DNA from: a virus
Reading direction: 5' to 3' (one strand)
IMG/VR virus record: IMGVR_UViG_3300021402_000023
Coordinates: 1 to 21,781 of that record
DNA length: 21,781 nt
Of the stretch, positions 4,815 through 11,015 are shown one piece after another. The notes beneath the pieces are model-generated. The model was given only the letters and a program-made list of their open reading frames with translations, was not told the DNA's origin and did no database searches. The translations under genes and the position numbers were made by a program. Each line of letters opens with the position of its first letter. Positions within the stretch are counted from its first letter, which is position 1.

Positions 4815-6198
4815 TCGTAAGCTGTGGCTCCCTTCTAGGCGCCTTGTACTAGCTGGGGCCTCAAGCGCTGCGCTGATATCTGCATTGCAGGCTGGAGGGC
4901 TAAACCTAAGCCAAGGCCCAATCGGCTCTTGCCCCAAAGGTATCCACGCTGGCGACGGCTGTCCAGGCGCTCCAGCAGGCACGCCACAACTCCCCAACCT
5001 ATTAAATAGCTATCTTGTACGGCCGTCATGGAACGTCGCGGCCGTCGATTACCACGTTGGTATACCTACCGGCACAGTCCTGACTGATTGGCAGGCCATG
5101 ACGCCAACCTCGCTCGGGAATCCTGGAGGGAGTGTAAGTTTCGGTCCTAACAATGTCATCACCATCGGCTCGGGGTCATACACATTCAACAACATAGATT
5201 TCTCACAGCATGGTGGAGCATCGCTATTCACTAACTCCGCCACGGCTATGACCTTTAATAATTGCAATTGGGCTTATAGTACACAGTTAACTGGATTTAC
5301 TTATTGTATCCAAGACCAGGGCGGGGCACAGATTACCGTCACGAACTGTAAACTAGACCTATCAAATGCTACACAGCCTAATGCCTTTTTCGGCCACGCT
5401 GGGCCTATAACGGTCACATACTCACATCTAAAAAATACCCAGCAACATTTCTTTGAGTGTTCCAGGAATACAAACTTTACCGGTACGCTTACAGCGATTA
5501 TAAAATACAATCTATTCGATGATGCAGTACCAGCTGCCGGTGCGCATGTAAATTATTTCCAAGTCACAGGTACAGTTGGGACAGGTACGGTTACAGGTAC
5601 TATGTCTGTGCATATAGAATACAACACAACCTATCAAACATCGGCCTTTAGTCGATTTGAGACAGTTACAATATCTAATGCATCCCCAGCGCTTGTGACA
5701 TTGGTAAGTGGTGACACTGCCGCAAACACAAACCAAATAAAGTTCGCGACAACAGGGACGCTGCCTGCTCCCCTTGTTCCTGGTCAGATTTATTTCGTCA
5801 GTGGCAGCGGAACTTCATTCAATATAAGCGCTACCTCTGGCGGTGCAGCAATCAACACTACATCACCTGGTTCGGGCACGCACACTGCAAGTGCCGCAAC
5901 TCCTTCAGGTGAAGGATTCCAATGGGGGCCAGATACCGCAACAGATTCTTGGCCGAGCCCAACCTTCTTAAATAACACAATGATTGCGATTCTTGACGGC
6001 GGGAATTTCAGCCGCAGCTATCATTTCCACGATGGGTCACCAAGCTTCCCTGTCGTTACAGGTCAATGCAATAATAATTACTTCGATCCAAGTGGAGCAA
6101 TTGGGACATTCTATCCTGGGTCAACGACGCCAGCGTGTGGCTGGACAAGTTCCGGTAACATTAATATGAATGACGGTTCGACGATCACTCCAGCGTGA
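4801..6198 (+). CDS. Right-handed beta-helix surface protein with Tat-like N-terminus
   Basis: The protein has 465 residues, starting at ATG 4801 behind GGAG and overlapping the upstream gene by 14 bp. Residues 12-32 read as a twin-arginine-type signal: SRR followed by a hydrophobic Leu/Ala/Ile stretch. A short Cys/Gly/Pro-rich linker follows. From about residue 95 to 270 there are repeated short beta segments ('tFnN', 'itvtNC', 'TVTYShl') typical of parallel beta-helix tailspikes and pectate-lyase-like folds. Residues about 280-360 match the pattern of a phage tail module with 'LP..L.PGQiYFV' and 'ATSGGAAI...GSGTHTA'. The helix then resumes to the end. No catalytic triad can be placed. It may bind or cut surface glycan. 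Its position among early genes is unusual. Confidence 0.75.
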   Translation: MLEPNRKLWLPSRRLVLAGASSAALISALQAGGLNLSQGPIGSCPKGIHAGDGCPGAPAGTPQLPNLLNSYLVRPSWNVAAVDYHVGIPTGTVLTDWQAMTPTSLGNPGGSVSFGPNNVITIGSGSYTFNNIDFSQHGGASLFTNSATAMTFNNCNWAYSTQLTGFTYCIQDQGGAQITVTNCKLDLSNATQPNAFFGHAGPITVTYSHLKNTQQHFFECSRNTNFTGTLTAIIKYNLFDDAVPAAGAHVNYFQVTGTVGTGTVTGTMSVHIEYNTTYQTSAFSRFETVTISNASPALVTLVSGDTAANTNQIKFATTGTLPAPLVPGQIYFVSGSGTSFNISATSGGAAINTTSPGSGTHTASAATPSGEGFQWGPDTATDSWPSPTFLNNTMIAILDGGNFSRSYHFHDGSPSFPVVTGQCNNNYFDPSGAIGTFYPGSTTPACGWTSSGNINMNDGSTITPA

Positions 6199-6209
6199 GG
6201 AAATAAATT

Positions 6210-6371
6210 ATGTCAACAAGAAAGCTAACAGATAGCGAGTTGATATATGCGCTCCGAACATCAGCACAAGGACTATTCAGTGCGTATCAAATAGAGATTC
6301 TTGAGGAACTTATACGTCGATACCTAGCTGAACGCCGCCCTGATGATCGTGGCGAGAAGGAGGCTAGATAG
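6210..6371 (+). CDS. Hypothetical 53-residue helical protein
   Basis: GAGGAAAT at 6197-6204 serves as ribosome binding site for ATG 6210; the frame ends with TAG at 6369-6371. The product is strongly charged and helical (LTDSELIYALR..., then EILEELIRRYLAERR). The pattern resembles small phage proteins with an N-terminal 'LTD.EL' helix. Its stop shares one base with the GTG start of the next gene (TAGTG). Function unknown. Confidence 0.65.
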   Translation: MSTRKLTDSELIYALRTSAQGLFSAYQIEILEELIRRYLAERRPDDRGEKEAR

Positions 6372-6487
6372 TGTCAAAACAACTACCGCCGATATTGTTA
6401 ATAGTATTATTATTTATGCTTCTTACACTCGCCGTTCGTGGTGTCGGGGAGCTAATGATCTGGGGATACTCGGTAACGATAAAATGA
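6371..6487 (+). CDS. 38-residue membrane microprotein (GTG start)
   Basis: The GTG start overlaps the previous stop as TAGTG, with a perfect AGGAGG 8 nt upstream. Residues 6-22 form one transmembrane helix (Pro-Pro then Ile/Leu/Val/Phe), followed by a short polar tail. The stop overlaps the next ATG (ATGA). The strong ribosome binding site and both overlaps make it a convincing gene despite its size. A role in the host membrane during infection is possible. Confidence 0.65.
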   Translation: MSKQLPPILLIVLLFMLLTLAVRGVGELMIWGYSVTIK

Positions 6488-6615
6488 ATTGGTTAGCTAC
6501 CGTCTGGCTTGACCCACATATAAGGGGAGATTTGAACCATTATGGGTGGTGGCAATGGGAGCCACCGGCATGGTATCTCTACATGATCATGGCAAGAATA
6601 GTGAGGCACCAGTGA
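6484..6615 (+). CDS. Hypothetical Trp-rich 43-residue protein
   Basis: The start is ATG 6484, overlapping the previous TGA. A longer reading of this frame from 6343 would overlap two better-supported genes and is rejected. The 43 residues include six tryptophans clustered around 'GWWQWEPPAW', with a hydrophobic segment near the end; an amphipathic or membrane-surface peptide is plausible. The stop overlaps the GTG of the next gene. Confidence 0.5.
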   Translation: MNWLATVWLDPHIRGDLNHYGWWQWEPPAWYLYMIMARIVRHQ

Positions 6616-6842
6616 CTTCTATTCCTACCTTCGGCGGAATACCAACTCGTGGTGAGACCTACGCTAAGCTTAACCACCACCTAATCGAATGCCAGGAGCT
6701 TGCTGCGATTATGTCACACTTACATAACACCGAAGGTAATGCTAAGGACTTACTACTAGCCCGGAGTTGGCTCGCCGTCTCGACTAACTTCAAACAAATT
6801 CAGAAAACTCTCACGAAGCTAGCTATGGGAAACTTACAATGA
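6612..6842 (+). CDS. Hypothetical helical phage protein (GTG start)
   Basis: The chosen start is the GTG at 6612, which overlaps the previous TGA and has GAGG upstream; the longer frame from 6546 would overlap the preceding gene by 70 bp. The 76-residue product has a 'ETYAKLNHHLIECQELAAIMSHLHNT' type helical core and a 'KDLLLARSWLAVS.NFK' helix. I have a general memory of similar uncharacterised phage proteins but cannot name a family. The His-rich helix (LNHHL, SHLH) could bind metal, but this is unproven. Confidence 0.7.
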   Translation: MTSIPTFGGIPTRGETYAKLNHHLIECQELAAIMSHLHNTEGNAKDLLLARSWLAVSTNFKQIQKTLTKLAMGNLQ

Positions 6843-7144
6843 CACTATGGTTTTACCGTCGCTTTAAAGTAGCTTTATGGCTTGGTACTTGGTCGCATCG
6901 TTGGTTATTTACTTGGAAAGAAATTTTGGAGTATAACCAAAGTGTAGATGATTTCGGCTTACGAGAGAAGAAAATGATCGACAATGACTGGTATTTAAGA
7001 ATGTTAGAACCTATAGTTTATCACATAATTTGTGGTATAGAGAATGATGGCCCTAGCTATGAGGGGCCTTATGAGTATACTAAGCCAAGTGGTTGGTTTA
7101 GTTACGTGGTACTACCACATGCCAAACCTAAAGCTAATAGCTAA
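6839..7144 (+). CDS. Hypothetical Trp/Tyr-rich protein
   Basis: The gene is coupled to the upstream one (ATGA at 6839-6842). The N-terminus of the 101-residue product is aromatic and hydrophobic (LWFYRRFKVALWLGTW). The middle is acidic, and the end contains WFSYVVLPHAKPK. This tail resembles the end of the small frame at 10893-11015 (WFTYIVLP...AKP). No known family is recognised. Confidence 0.65.
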   Translation: MTLWFYRRFKVALWLGTWSHRWLFTWKEILEYNQSVDDFGLREKKMIDNDWYLRMLEPIVYHIICGIENDGPSYEGPYEYTKPSGWFSYVVLPHAKPKANS

Positions 7145-7319
7145 ACAACACCTAGAAAATCAACTTAGGTTGATCAGAACTAGAGATATTGACCTATTAC
7201 AACTTATACGGGAACAGAAGCGAAGTAGAGTAGAGCCGCATTATAGAGCTAGCCTTCTATATATCAAGGACCTTCAGAAGTTCCACCCAGAAAGAGAGAT
7301 TAAACTAAGATGTCACTAA
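7119..7319 (+). CDS. Hypothetical basic helical protein
   Basis: The start is placed at ATG 7119 (66 residues). The frame stays open further upstream to 7044, but that would overlap the preceding gene by 101 bp. There is no clear ribosome binding site. The product is Arg/Lys/Leu-rich and almost wholly helical, with an 'RTRDIDLLQLIREQKRS' segment, so it may bind nucleic acid. It overlaps the next gene by 10 bp. Confidence 0.5.
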   Translation: MPNLKLIAKQHLENQLRLIRTRDIDLLQLIREQKRSRVEPHYRASLLYIKDLQKFHPEREIKLRCH

Positions 7320-7582
7320 CAGATCGTATCGCTGGTTACTCTGACTGCGTTAGTTTGTTTGAAGCTGCGTTAGCCAGTCGTAAAGGCGCAAGGGCAACAT
7401 TTGAGAGTCGGTCAGAAGCATATTACTTCTCAATGCGAATGCATAGAGCTAGAGCATTGCTTCGCACAGCTGGAAGAAATGAGTTTGACGATTTTATGGT
7501 TAGGATTAGATATAAAGACGATGTATATTATGTCTATGTAGAGAAGAGTAGTGTAGAGATAGAGCAGCTAACATCGGATTAG
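7310..7582 (+). CDS. Hypothetical small alpha/beta protein
   Basis: This 90-residue protein starts at ATG 7310, overlapping the previous stop by 10 bp. A helical N-terminus is followed by 'SRSEAYYFSMRMHRARALLR', a basic helix of a kind common in small phage proteins, and then two beta strands rich in Val and Tyr (FMVRIRYKDDVYYVYVEKSS). A dsRNA- or DNA-binding fold is conceivable but not shown. Not recognised. Confidence 0.65.
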   Translation: MSLTDRIAGYSDCVSLFEAALASRKGARATFESRSEAYYFSMRMHRARALLRTAGRNEFDDFMVRIRYKDDVYYVYVEKSSVEIEQLTSD

Positions 7583-7589
7583 TAATATT

Positions 7590-7826
7590 ATGCGTCAAGA
7601 TATTCTCCTACAACTTCTAGCACGTGCCGCAGCCGAACCTCTCGGCTTAGTTATAGAGACTAATAACCCTAAGGCTATGCGTGAGAACTATCTACAGAAC
7701 TTACGTAAGGATCACCCTGATCCTAATATCAGGAATTTAATCTTCGCTATACCTTCTGTGCCGAATACTTTGTTCATTTGCCAACCGACAGTTGATCTTG
7801 AAGCAGAACCGGAGATAGAAGAATGA
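7590..7826 (+). CDS. Hypothetical protein
   Basis: This 78-residue protein begins at ATG 7590, 7 bp after the previous stop, without a strong ribosome binding site. It has an N-terminal helix (ILLQLLARAAAEPLGLVI), a Lys/Arg/Asp helical centre and an acidic end (EAEPEIEE). The segment 'NPKAMRENYLQNLRKDHPDPNIRNL' looks like a conserved helix pair, but I cannot assign a family. The stop is coupled to the next start. Confidence 0.6.
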   Translation: MRQDILLQLLARAAAEPLGLVIETNNPKAMRENYLQNLRKDHPDPNIRNLIFAIPSVPNTLFICQPTVDLEAEPEIEE

Positions 7827-7954
7827 CTATTGAGACGACAAGACATCTTCTCTTATTGGGAATCCTCACCGGAGCTATCATGAAGGCCATAGGCTTAATG
7901 ATCCTATTTAGCAACCGGCGCAGACGACGCAACCAGTCGGAGAATAAACCTTGA
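7823..7954 (+). CDS. 43-residue membrane microprotein
   Basis: The ATGA overlap at 7823 and the GGAG site at 7811 support this frame. Residues 9-30 form a hydrophobic segment (LLLLGILTGAIM...GLMILF), followed by a run of five arginines starting at residue 32, a positive-inside membrane anchor layout. The stop overlaps the TTG start of the next gene. Function unknown. Confidence 0.55.
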   Translation: MTIETTRHLLLLGILTGAIMKAIGLMILFSNRRRRRNQSENKP

Positions 7955-8121
7955 TTGAGGAACCAATCTCTAGAGTCAATATCAAAATATACGCCTCGGA
8001 CTTAAAGTATCTCCAATCAGAAATAGGTTATGGCTGGACTACACAGATACGGGAGTTGATCCGGGAGTATATCATTCAGCTTAAGGTCGAGCTAGAGTCA
8101 GAGAAGGAACACAGCTCATGA
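7951..8121 (+). CDS. Ribbon-helix-helix-like small protein (TTG start)
   Basis: TTG at 7951 overlaps the previous TGA (TTGA) and has GGAG 8 nt upstream; the frame runs to TGA at 8119-8121, which overlaps the next ATG. The 56 residues show a beta strand (RVNIKIYA), a helix (DLKYLQSEIG) and a second helix (TTQIRELIREYIIQL). This is the layout of Arc/CopG-type ribbon-helix-helix regulators. The strand would read the DNA major groove in a dimer. The family match is by pattern only; a plain helical protein remains possible. Confidence 0.55.
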   Translation: MIEEPISRVNIKIYASDLKYLQSEIGYGWTTQIRELIREYIIQLKVELESEKEHSS

Positions 8122-8351
8122 ACGACATCGACACTCTCTTCGAGCGAATACAAAGCATAAATCACAAGGACCCATCTGATCTTATACCATCTGACATAGA
8201 TTCTCTAGTCGATTTCTATCGATACCGACGGACACGTAAAGCAACTATGACTAGAGACCACGATACTAGTGCTCTGGATACCTTGATACCTGCCCCGAGG
8301 CCGAAGGTTAACGTTGCACCTGGGGCAATTCGAAGGTTCACTAGGAAATGA
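8118..8351 (+). CDS. Hypothetical protein with shared C-terminal tail PKVxVAPGAIRRF
   Basis: This 77-residue protein is coupled on both sides (ATGA at 8118 and at 8348). The N-terminal part is acidic and helical (NDIDTLFERI, DIDSLVDFYRYRR). After a linker comes LDTLIPAPR and the tail PKVNVAPGAIRRF plus TRK. The tail matches that of the protein ending at 4814 in 12 of 13 residues, although 11 of the 13 codons differ, so the peptide is under selection. The rest of the two proteins is unrelated. A docking tag for a common partner is the simplest idea. Confidence 0.7.
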   Translation: MNDIDTLFERIQSINHKDPSDLIPSDIDSLVDFYRYRRTRKATMTRDHDTSALDTLIPAPRPKVNVAPGAIRRFTRK

Positions 8352-8692
8352 GACTAGATATGTACACTGAGGAAGAGTTATCTATTCTCAGGGACATACT
8401 ACGAAAAGGATACAAAAAAGGAGATATTGGAACCATTATAAAGCCTCTTCTACCACTAAGGAGCCTGAACTCTATCTGCGTCAAGCTTTGTAAATTAAGA
8501 TGTAGGGAAGGAAAAGGTAAACGTTATTGGACTAAGAGAGAAGAAGAAATCATACGTAACCTTCCATCAGATAAATATGGTGATATAAAGAAAAGCGTCT
8601 TCGGGCTACTTCCTAATAGAAGCCTACAAGCCATCTACTGTAAGAAGGGGAAACTAAAACATAGCCAGATCGATCCTAGTTCATCATCATGA
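8348..8692 (+). CDS. Tandem Myb/SANT-like DNA-binding protein
   Basis: The 114-residue protein contains two copies of a three-helix pattern. Residues 6-50 and 60-104 each begin with an aromatic-Thr-x-x-E-E segment (YTEEEL, WTKREEE), continue with a 'DI.....P' turn (LLPLRS, LLPNRS), and end in a basic helix (RSLNSICVKLCKL, RSLQAIYCKKGKL). This is the layout of Myb/SANT-like helix-turn-helix repeats, in which the third helix contacts DNA. It is basic and ends in a polar Ser tail. Coupled to its neighbours by ATGA overlaps. It may be a phage transcription regulator; the alternative is a truncated homing-endonuclease-type DNA-binding module. Confidence 0.65.
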   Translation: MRLDMYTEEELSILRDILRKGYKKGDIGTIIKPLLPLRSLNSICVKLCKLRCREGKGKRYWTKREEEIIRNLPSDKYGDIKKSVFGLLPNRSLQAIYCKKGKLKHSQIDPSSSS

Positions 8693-8841
8693 TCAATCCT
8701 ACAGGTGACACAAATAGAAAACTTAAGCTTAAGACTGAGCGTAAGAAACGGAGGGAGCTTCTATTAATAAAAGACAGACAGCGCATGACATATGAACAAT
8801 ATGCAAGGCTAGTCATAGCCACGGAGGTTAACCATGACTGA
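8689..8841 (+). CDS. Hypothetical 50-residue very basic protein
   Basis: The ATGA overlap with the upstream stop at 8689, and an 8-bp overlap with the nuclease gene start at 8834, place this frame in the operon. It is Lys/Arg-rich in residues 10-32 (KLKLKTERKKRREL) and then forms a short helix. It looks like a nucleic-acid-binding peptide. The GGAGG ribosome binding site of the nuclease gene lies inside its end. Not recognised. Confidence 0.55.
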   Translation: MINPTGDTNRKLKLKTERKKRRELLLIKDRQRMTYEQYARLVIATEVNHD

Positions 8842-9856
8842 AGTCGAAAGCCCATTTCTACCGGGGACAAATCTACAATATGCTTGGGATAGTACTTCCC
8901 TCGGATTATTAAAAACCTGCCCTAGGCTATATGAGCTAACTATGATCCGAGGCTACGCCACGAAGGCGGAGAACCTCCATCTCCGTTTCGGTATAGAGTT
9001 CCACCAAGCTTTACAAGACTACCAAACCTGTCGAAACCAGAACTTTTCTCATGACGAAGCTGTATGGGAGGCGATGTTTTGCTTGCAGCAGAGGCTAGCG
9101 ACGAAGCCACTCCCAGATGGGGCTGCCGTGGAATTCTGGCGTGGTGGTAATAAAAATAGCTTAGAGAAGGCTCTTAAGTATAAGAACCTAGATACTCTTC
9201 GGCAGTTAGTAATTGACTATCTAGATTACTACGAAAATGACCCAGCGAAGATTTATATTAAAGCCGATGGTAAGCCAGCGATGGAACTTAGCTTTAGATT
9301 TGAGCTAGATTTTGGGCCAGAGTATAATGGCATCGACGAACACCAGCACGTAGCACGACTGGAACAGCCATACATTCTATGCGGACACATAGATCGAGTT
9401 GTAGACTTCAACGGCAGCCTTATGGTCCTAGATCATAAAACCACAACTACAACTCTTGGAACATACTACTTTAATCAATACGAACCTCACAATCAAATGT
9501 CGCTATATACCCTTGCAGGTAAAGTTATACTCAATACCGTCGTGAAGGGCGTTATCATTGACGGGGCACAAATTCTCCTTGAAGATGAAAATCGCTTCGT
9601 TCGTGGCTTCACCTACCGTACAGCCGATCAACTTGAAGAGTGGCTCCATAGTATCAGCCAATTCCTAGGAGCTGCCGAGGCTTATGCAGAAGAAGGTTTC
9701 TGGCCCCAGAATGATACAGCCTGCGATAAGTTTGGTGGGTGTAAGTTTCGAGAGGTATGCTCGAAGAGCCCTCAGGTCAGGGACAAGTTCCTAGCTACGG
9801 ACTTCGTAGTTCTACCACTAGAGGAAAGATGGAATCCGCTCAAATCCAGAGGTTGA
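8834..9856 (+). CDS. PD-(D/E)XK exonuclease, RecB/Cas4-like with Fe-S cysteines
   Basis: The protein has 340 residues behind a perfect GGAGG site. The nuclease signature is in order: His57 (EFHQAL), Asp187 in GHIDR, Asp200-x-Lys202 in LDHKT, and Gln221 (HNQMSLY). Cys29 near the N-terminus plus Cys297, Cys303 and Cys309 near the C-terminus match the split four-cysteine pattern that holds an iron-sulphur cluster in Cas4- and AddB-type nucleases. Proteins of this kind resect DNA ends to make single strands for recombination. The ATPase at 10999 and the ssDNA-binding candidate at 11909 lie downstream, which fits a phage recombination or replication module. Family confidence is high; polarity of digestion cannot be read from sequence. 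Confidence 0.88.
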   Translation: MTEVESPFLPGTNLQYAWDSTSLGLLKTCPRLYELTMIRGYATKAENLHLRFGIEFHQALQDYQTCRNQNFSHDEAVWEAMFCLQQRLATKPLPDGAAVEFWRGGNKNSLEKALKYKNLDTLRQLVIDYLDYYENDPAKIYIKADGKPAMELSFRFELDFGPEYNGIDEHQHVARLEQPYILCGHIDRVVDFNGSLMVLDHKTTTTTLGTYYFNQYEPHNQMSLYTLAGKVILNTVVKGVIIDGAQILLEDENRFVRGFTYRTADQLEEWLHSISQFLGAAEAYAEEGFWPQNDTACDKFGGCKFREVCSKSPQVRDKFLATDFVVLPLEERWNPLKSRG

Positions 9857-9858
9857 GC

Positions 9859-10143
9859 ATGACGAGCATTGGCCGCCTGAAGCAGAGAATCGATTATCGG
9901 CTAAATGAATATCTTTGCGAAATGGAACCTGATTGCGATGATTCTATCGTCGGCTTTAATGAAGCGTGGAATATCGTGCGCGGGGTCTTTGCTACAGAAG
10001 AAAACGATTCGCATGACGCGCTGCTCGAGGCGGCGAAGGAAGTGCTTCGAGTTTTTGCGGACCATGACCTTGTTGATGTCGCGCCTCTAGTCGTGCGCGC
10101 CCTTCAGGCCGCCATCGCCGCCGCCGAGGATTCAAAGTCATAA
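9859..10143 (+). CDS. Hypothetical helical protein of GC-rich composition
   Basis: The start is ATG 9859, 2 bp after the nuclease stop, with AGAGG as ribosome binding site; in-frame ATGs further upstream lie inside the nuclease gene. The 94-residue product is helical and acidic, ending in an Ala-rich helix. Its third codon positions are markedly richer in G and C than those of neighbouring genes (for example repeated GCG and GCC Ala codons), suggesting recent acquisition, possibly from the host. Function unknown. Confidence 0.65.
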   Translation: MTSIGRLKQRIDYRLNEYLCEMEPDCDDSIVGFNEAWNIVRGVFATEENDSHDALLEAAKEVLRVFADHDLVDVAPLVVRALQAAIAAAEDSKS

Positions 10144-10208
10144 ACATGGACCGCATGGAACAACTTGCCCGGGCCTTTGAAATGGACACGTTGCCGTATC
10201 CGTTATAA

Positions 10209-10232
10209 TTGGCACGAGGGTTGGCACGAGGG
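10209..10232 (+). repeat. Perfect 12-bp tandem duplication
   Basis: TTGGCACGAGGG occurs twice in a row (10209-10220 and 10221-10232), just upstream of the Tudor-like gene. It looks like a recent slippage event in the GC-rich insert. Read in the downstream frame it would encode a repeated WHEG, but the likely start codons lie after it. Confidence 0.8.
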
Positions 10233-10260
10233 TGATAGAGTGCCCAAAAAGGCAGAAGCC

Positions 10261-10500
10261 ATGACCCAATTCCACGAAGGACAAGAGGTTGAGGTCTTAT
10301 TTCAAGCAACGAACTGGTGGCGCAAGGCGAAGATCATTTGTCAGGATCGAGCCCCGGGATATCGGGGCTGGCATGTCCAATTCCCCGACGGCACGCACGG
10401 CGTGTTCTATGCCGAGCATATTAGGGCTACTCCAGATGCACGCCTACTTCGAAGGAATGAAGTTATCTTATCTGACAGTGAAGACGAGAAATATAAATGA
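10261..10500 (+). CDS. Tudor/SH3-like small protein
   Basis: The start is placed at ATG 10261 (79 residues); a GTG at 10240 with GAGG upstream would add seven residues. Residues 4-52 alternate hydrophobic and polar in five short strands (EGQEVEVLF, WWRKAKIIC, GWHVQFPDG, THGVFYAEHIR). This is the layout of Tudor/Agenet or KOW-like SH3 barrels that bind protein tails or nucleic acid. The C-terminus is charged (SDSEDEKYK). The first two thirds share the GC-rich composition of the preceding gene; the end returns to phage-like composition. Confidence 0.6.
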   Translation: MTQFHEGQEVEVLFQATNWWRKAKIICQDRAPGYRGWHVQFPDGTHGVFYAEHIRATPDARLLRRNEVILSDSEDEKYK

Positions 10501-10643
10501 CTCTCACCCTCGCAATCCTCTCTAGTTTTGCCGCAGGCTTTATCTTCGGCTGCTACTTTATGATAATCGGCGATTGGCTAGCTGATAACCCTACAGTCGG
10601 TGGCAAGTGGCCCTCGAAGGGGGGACTACATGGTAAGAACTAA
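10497..10643 (+). CDS. 48-residue membrane microprotein
   Basis: The start overlaps the previous stop (ATGA at 10497-10500). Residues 3-25 form a transmembrane helix (LTLAILSSFAAGFIFGCYFMII), followed by a polar Gly/Lys tail. The next gene starts inside this frame at 10630, using a G-rich ribosome binding site from its end. Not recognised. Confidence 0.55.
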   Translation: MTLTLAILSSFAAGFIFGCYFMIIGDWLADNPTVGGKWPSKGGLHGKN

Positions 10644-10893
10644 ATATACTTGGTTTGTGAATATATTCAATATCGAAGAAAAGTTTACTCGCGTATACGA
10701 GTCAGGTCAATCAATACCAGCTGGAGTAAAGAGATTGCCTAATCTACCTAAAGATGCCAAGTTCAAAGATATATCTGTAGGCTGGTATGTTCAACTTGAA
10801 GGCTCGAACGAAAGCTTCTTTATCTCGGAAAAGGAGCCAGACTTAAAGGTTGGGGATAAGGTTAAGATCACACTAGAAAGGGCCACGACATAA
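10630..10893 (+). CDS. Hypothetical beta-rich protein
   Basis: The start is ATG 10630, just after AGGGGGG; the frame is open to 10600 but lacks a site there. The 87-residue product has alternating strands, and the last third (KVGDKVKITLERATT) resembles the end of a small beta barrel. It is basic with a few aromatic residues (WFVNIFNIEEKF). It lies just before the ATPase gene, so an accessory replication role is possible. No family assigned. Confidence 0.7.
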   Translation: MVRTKYTWFVNIFNIEEKFTRVYESGQSIPAGVKRLPNLPKDAKFKDISVGWYVQLEGSNESFFISEKEPDLKVGDKVKITLERATT

Positions 10894-11015
10894 TGCGCTG
10901 GGAAATCTGTGATTGGGGTCCGGTAGTACTACTGCTAAACACAGGGTGGAAGGGGAGTATTTGGTTCACATATATAGTCTTACCACAAAGGGATACCGAT
11001 GCCAAACCTCTCTAA
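10893..11015 (+). CDS. Possible 40-residue protein
   Basis: TAATG overlaps the upstream stop, and the frame overlaps the ATPase start by 17 bp. The protein is short and hydrophobic, and its end (WFTYIVLPQRDTDAKP) resembles the end of the product at 6839-7144. The upstream AAGGG is 10 nt away, a weak site. It is included because of the overlap pattern typical of this genome, but it may be non-coding. Confidence 0.35.
   Translation: MRWEICDWGPVVLLLNTGWKGSIWFTYIVLPQRDTDAKPL

Noticed and set aside
4835-5978. Minus-strand open frames opposite the beta-helix gene
   Set aside because: They are shadows of a long coding gene, with no ribosome binding sites, no plausible domains and no continuity with other minus-strand genes.
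6343-6483. Upstream extension of the frame ending at 6615
   Set aside because: It would overlap two genes with good ribosome binding sites and stop/start overlaps; the ATGA-coupled start at 6484 is preferred.
10146-10208. 20-codon frame between the GC-rich gene and the Tudor-like gene
   Set aside because: No ribosome binding site, no overlap pattern and no recognisable feature; too short to support.
10204-10209. TATAAT as a promoter -10 box
   Set aside because: The -10 is exact, but no acceptable -35 lies 16-18 bp upstream; the best (TGGACA) is at 15 bp, and it sits in the GC-rich insert beside a tandem repeat.
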